From Pelargonium nanum (Eukaryota; Streptophyta; Magnoliopsida; Geraniales; Geraniaceae), in the NCBI GenBank assembly GCA_036897485.1, contig JAYMTF010001669.1, forward strand, positions 1 to 21,960: a DNA stretch of 21,960 bases, read 5' to 3'. How positions within the stretch are numbered: position 1 is the stretch's first letter; each line of letters begins with the position of its first letter. Shown here in pieces: positions 19,238 to 21,960 of this stretch. Position numbers and translations under genes: made by a program. The notes under the pieces were generated by a model. It had not been told where the DNA came from. It ran no database searches and was given only the letters and a program-made list of their open reading frames with translations.

Positions 19238-20428
19238 GTTCCACCACGATTACAAAACAAGACGCCATGGTGTCTAAAAGGTCGTCTGACCCCTTGTCCC
19301 ACAATGTACTGGTGTGTAACTCAACGTTAACTAACTGAAATTGTGAGAACCAAAAGTAATTTTTTGAAATTATTTTAAGGTCAATATCATTCCTACCTAT
19401 TCTCTTTGTATCCTTTAAGGGAGACTATCATGATTCCAACTTTACCGCTACTTTGTTTAAATGATCTGTCCACACATATATAGTACCTAAAGGTAATAAC
19501 CTTTGAATTATACTCTATACAAGTATAGTGTGGAACATAAATACTTACAATCATTTGGAACTTTTGAAGTAAAAATTCCCGAATAAAATTACAACATATT
19601 TAATTTGCAAGGTATCTTTAATCTATCTTAGGAAAAAGTACAATAAAAAAATCTCTTATAATGAGCTTATTTGGGCCACCCATTTGATCCATTAATGTGG
19701 CAAATGAGATGTGAAGGAGAGGTTAACCATCACTCTCAAATGTCGAGCAACGAACATTTATTCCAAAATCTAATCCTTAGATAGGTTTGATTTGTGATGA
19801 TAATCAAAACCATGGGTATGCCAAATGGAATGTCTTTCAGGGACCAACAGTGAAAGAATAAATTTAGACATATGAAATCAATTGAAGCTCTTAAATAGAC
19901 AGGACAATTTGTAGTTGTCTTGGACCACTTTGAGGATAGGTATAAATTGATTATTCAAGACTTTGTTTGCAATTAGATGCGTATATTCCAATTATTTTTA
20001 TTTTGGGAACCTTGCAAACTATTTCAATTGTGATTGAAGAACAGAAAATATATTAATTAGACTAATGGGATAGATACTGATTTAAAGATCTCATCAAATG
20101 AATTGTCGTCTAACATAGATAAATAGTTCAAATAAATGGTAAAATAGAGTTGAGTCGACGTTTCTAAAATTAATGAAGTTACAGTCAAAATGATGTTGTT
20201 TTGAACAAAGTATATGCAATCTCTAAAGTTACAACAACTTTTTCTGCATATTGTTGGGCTCACTAGGCCTGCTCTACCTATTGCCAAAACCGCCCAGAAG
20301 CCCATCAATACATATAGAATTTTTGTTCAAAAAATTTCAATTCGACTATAGGCTACTTTTAGTCTTATTGGCATCATTTCTCTTGTTGTGAATTCGGATA
20401 GTGTAAGAAGATGATAAAATAGAAGGAT
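19238..20428. other. Intergenic DNA, probably decayed repeats
   Basis: I see no gene. Segments near 19900-20000 (for example GGTATAAATTGATTATTC) and 20245-20300 look like old LTR sequence, but I could not find paired ends. Confidence 0.3.
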
Positions 20429-20700
20429 AATTAAAGATGACTACTATGTACTTGTCACCTTTTGCAATGATATCCCTAAACAATTTTTTGTAATATTATA
20501 CTACCCTGAACTATTTTCCACCCATTCCGTCAGTTAATTTTGATGGAATTTTTCAAAAATAGTAAGTCTGGGATAGTCCATTGCAAAAGTAACCAAATAC
20601 AGGATAGTCTAAAAAAAAGTGACTAGAATGACAAAATTGGCATTTTCAAAATATTCCGTCAAAGTTAACTTAAGGAATGAGTGAAAAATAGTTCAATCGA
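20429..20700. mobile_element. MITE copy 2, right-truncated
   Basis: Homologous to the MITE in PnsB4 intron 2, sharing ATGTACTTGTCACCTTTTG, CTGAACTATTTTCCACCCA and CCGTCAAAGTTAACTTA. The left terminal inverted repeat is complete, but the right arm breaks off at about 20700, where the inverted LTR fragment starts, so roughly 80 bp of the right end is missing. Confidence 0.7.
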
Positions 20701-20702
20701 AT

Positions 20703-20913
20703 TTTAGTGGGCTTTGGGAGTTCCCACTTGCCCCGGTTCTCCTCGGGGATGTTCTCGGAACTTCGAACGAGTGGAATTGTGACATGGAGGTATTTAGGGT
20801 CTTGGGTAAAATTTGATTGTGCTGAACCGACCCGAGCTGCTTACTTGGCGTCGAGGCGGCCACGTGTCGTCATACTATTGATTTCGTAACTTATGATTTT
20901 TCAGGTTGCATCA
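20703..20913 (-). mobile_element. LTR fragment, family A, inverted
   Basis: On the minus strand it starts TGATGCAACCTGAAAAATC at 20913 and follows the first ~210 bp of the family A copy at 794-1003 closely, including the CTCGGGTCGGTTCA and CGGGGCAAGTGG blocks and the GCCCACTAAAA end point. It stops there, directly against the MITE. Confidence 0.75.
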
Positions 20914-21700
20914 GTTGTCCCCCCTACTCCTAGCGACTTTGATTCATTGGTGTCGCGCTGGAGTAATTAGTTGCAGCTTGAGTCTCAATTTCTGATTTTT
21001 CAGGCGTAGACTTCCGTGCGGGTCCTAGGCTAGCTTTGCTTGTTATAGTATAAATAGAGGAGCTCATGTCATCCTTTTCCACTTTAGGCAAAGTTCATAG
21101 GATTTGTGCCCTAAATTCTCTTCTTGGATTTAGGAGTAGAATTTTTTGGGAATTTGTGTTAATTTCCCTTTTCCTTCAAATTCCTTTTGTATCCTTCTCC
21201 TTACCCTCTTTGCCATTCTCCCAAACCCAAACACTCTTTTTTGGGATTTTGGAGGCTTGAGCTTTAGGCTTTGTGTAAGAGGTGTGTTTGTGTGAAGTCT
21301 TTGTGTAGGAGCTTCATCTTGCTCCTTCTTCCTCATCCTTGGGAGGCTCCATTGAAGTTTGGGAGCTTTGAAGACATCACTTGAAATGGAAGGGTTTCGT
21401 GTTTGAAGGCTAGCTTGGGAATTCTCTCATCCTCAAGGAGCTTCACCATAATTTTCGTGGACATTAGGTAACTATTCCTTCTCCATTTCTTCAATTGAAA
21501 GCTTGCAATTTCACAAAAATGGAGATTTAGGACTTGTTGGTTCGTCCCAGAATGCTGCGGCATTTGGTGTTGATGTCGGAGCCCTGCATGCTGTAATTCC
21601 GCGGCATTGTGTGCTTGCATTGGTGGAGCTAGGCATAGGCAATCATAAGCAATTTCCTATGCCAGCAGTATATTTTATACAAATTAGCATTAGATAGAAT
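20914..21700 (+). other. LTR- or promoter-like sequence with a TATA box, unassigned
   Basis: A good TATA box TATAAATAGA (21049-21058) is followed by a T/C-rich leader-like region and short GGAGCTT / TTGAAG-type words common in plant Gypsy LTR U5 regions. CG-rich palindromic motifs ATGCTGCGGCAT (21552-21563) and CCGCGGCATT (21599-21608) resemble those in the family A and B LTRs. I could not find LTR ends. A host promoter with a first exon outside the window is the alternative. Confidence 0.4.
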
Positions 21701-21706
21701 GGTATG

Positions 21707-21780
21707 CTTGGTCCAGTGGTAGCAGTTTCCTCTGCGCTTGGCCTATGTCAAGGTTCGATACCAGAAGGCAGCAATATTTT
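21707..21780 (+). mobile_element. tRNA-derived SINE head (Pol III A and B boxes)
   Basis: TTGGTCCAGTGG fits an A box and GGTTCGATACC fits the B-box consensus GGTTCGANNCC, about 30 bp apart as in tRNA genes. The two ends do not pair into a seven-base acceptor stem and no anticodon arm is convincing, so this is a tRNA-derived repeat head rather than a working tRNA. Confidence 0.5.
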
Positions 21781-21793
21781 TATTTTTCATTTT

Positions 21794-21960
21794 AGTTTGG
21801 GCCTATCTTCACAAATTTAGGCCTAGCATATTTTGGCCCAGTCCACAATATTTTAGATATTTTAGGCCTAAAAATCTTCTACATTCTAGTTTGGGCCTAT
21901 CTTCACAAGTTTAGGCCTAGCATATTTTGGCCCAATCCACAATATTTTAGGTATTTTAGG
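21794..21960 (+). repeat. 94-bp tandem repeat running off the window
   Basis: The unit beginning AGTTTGGGCCTATCTTCACA at 21794 recurs at 21888, a period of 94 bp, with only a few differences (TTTAGGCCTAGCATATTTTG shared). The second copy is cut by the window end, so copy number is unknown. It directly follows the tRNA-like head and may be its body. Confidence 0.85.

Noticed and set aside
21707..21780. Functional tRNA gene
   Set aside because: A and B boxes are good, but the ends do not form an acceptor stem and there is no convincing anticodon arm.

Overview
This is nuclear DNA of a flowering plant, almost certainly a core eudicot; I cannot name the species. The evidence is AT-rich intergenic DNA, GT-AG introns, plant-only gene families, and abundant LTR-retrotransposon, MITE and SINE debris. 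There are four confident protein-coding genes, all apparently intact.

Layout. 1-2296: window edge plus repeat debris (a probable LINE 3' fragment, an LTR-family-A fragment and a 17-bp minisatellite). 2380-3575 (+): PnsB4/NDF6, a thylakoid NDH-complex subunit, five exons, with a MITE in intron 2. 3576-6741: intergenic DNA with a probable SINE and a complete 209-bp miniature LTR retrotransposon (TRIM/SMART class) flanked by a 5-bp target-site duplication. 6742-7803 (+): a plastid atypical Cys/His-rich thioredoxin (ACHT, Trx-like 1 group), four exons. 8309-12762 (-): a seven-exon flavin-containing monooxygenase of the FMO GS-OX-like 8/9 clade. Its large introns hold a poly(T) retro-insertion and interlocked inverted repeats. 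13319-14218: truncated LTR, family B. 16097-17443 (+): an intronless PHYTOCHROME KINASE SUBSTRATE (PKS) gene. 17624-19232: a 1,609-bp solo LTR of family B with a perfect 5-bp target-site duplication. 20429-21960: a second MITE copy abutting an inverted family-A LTR fragment, an unassigned LTR/promoter-like stretch, a tRNA-derived head and 94-bp tandem repeats running off the edge.

Functional theme. There is no operon logic here, as expected for a plant. Three of the four genes belong to light or chloroplast biology: PnsB4 in cyclic electron flow around PSI, ACHT in chloroplast redox regulation, and PKS in phytochrome/phototropin signalling. The FMO is a cytosolic oxidoreductase. From memory, Arabidopsis PnsB4 (At1g18730) and PKS3 (At1g18810) are also near neighbours, so part of this order may be conserved synteny.

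I found no new multi-gene system. The most notable items are the very small complete LTR retrotransposon, the clean solo LTR, CG-rich palindromic motifs shared by different repeats, and unusual intronic repeat structures.
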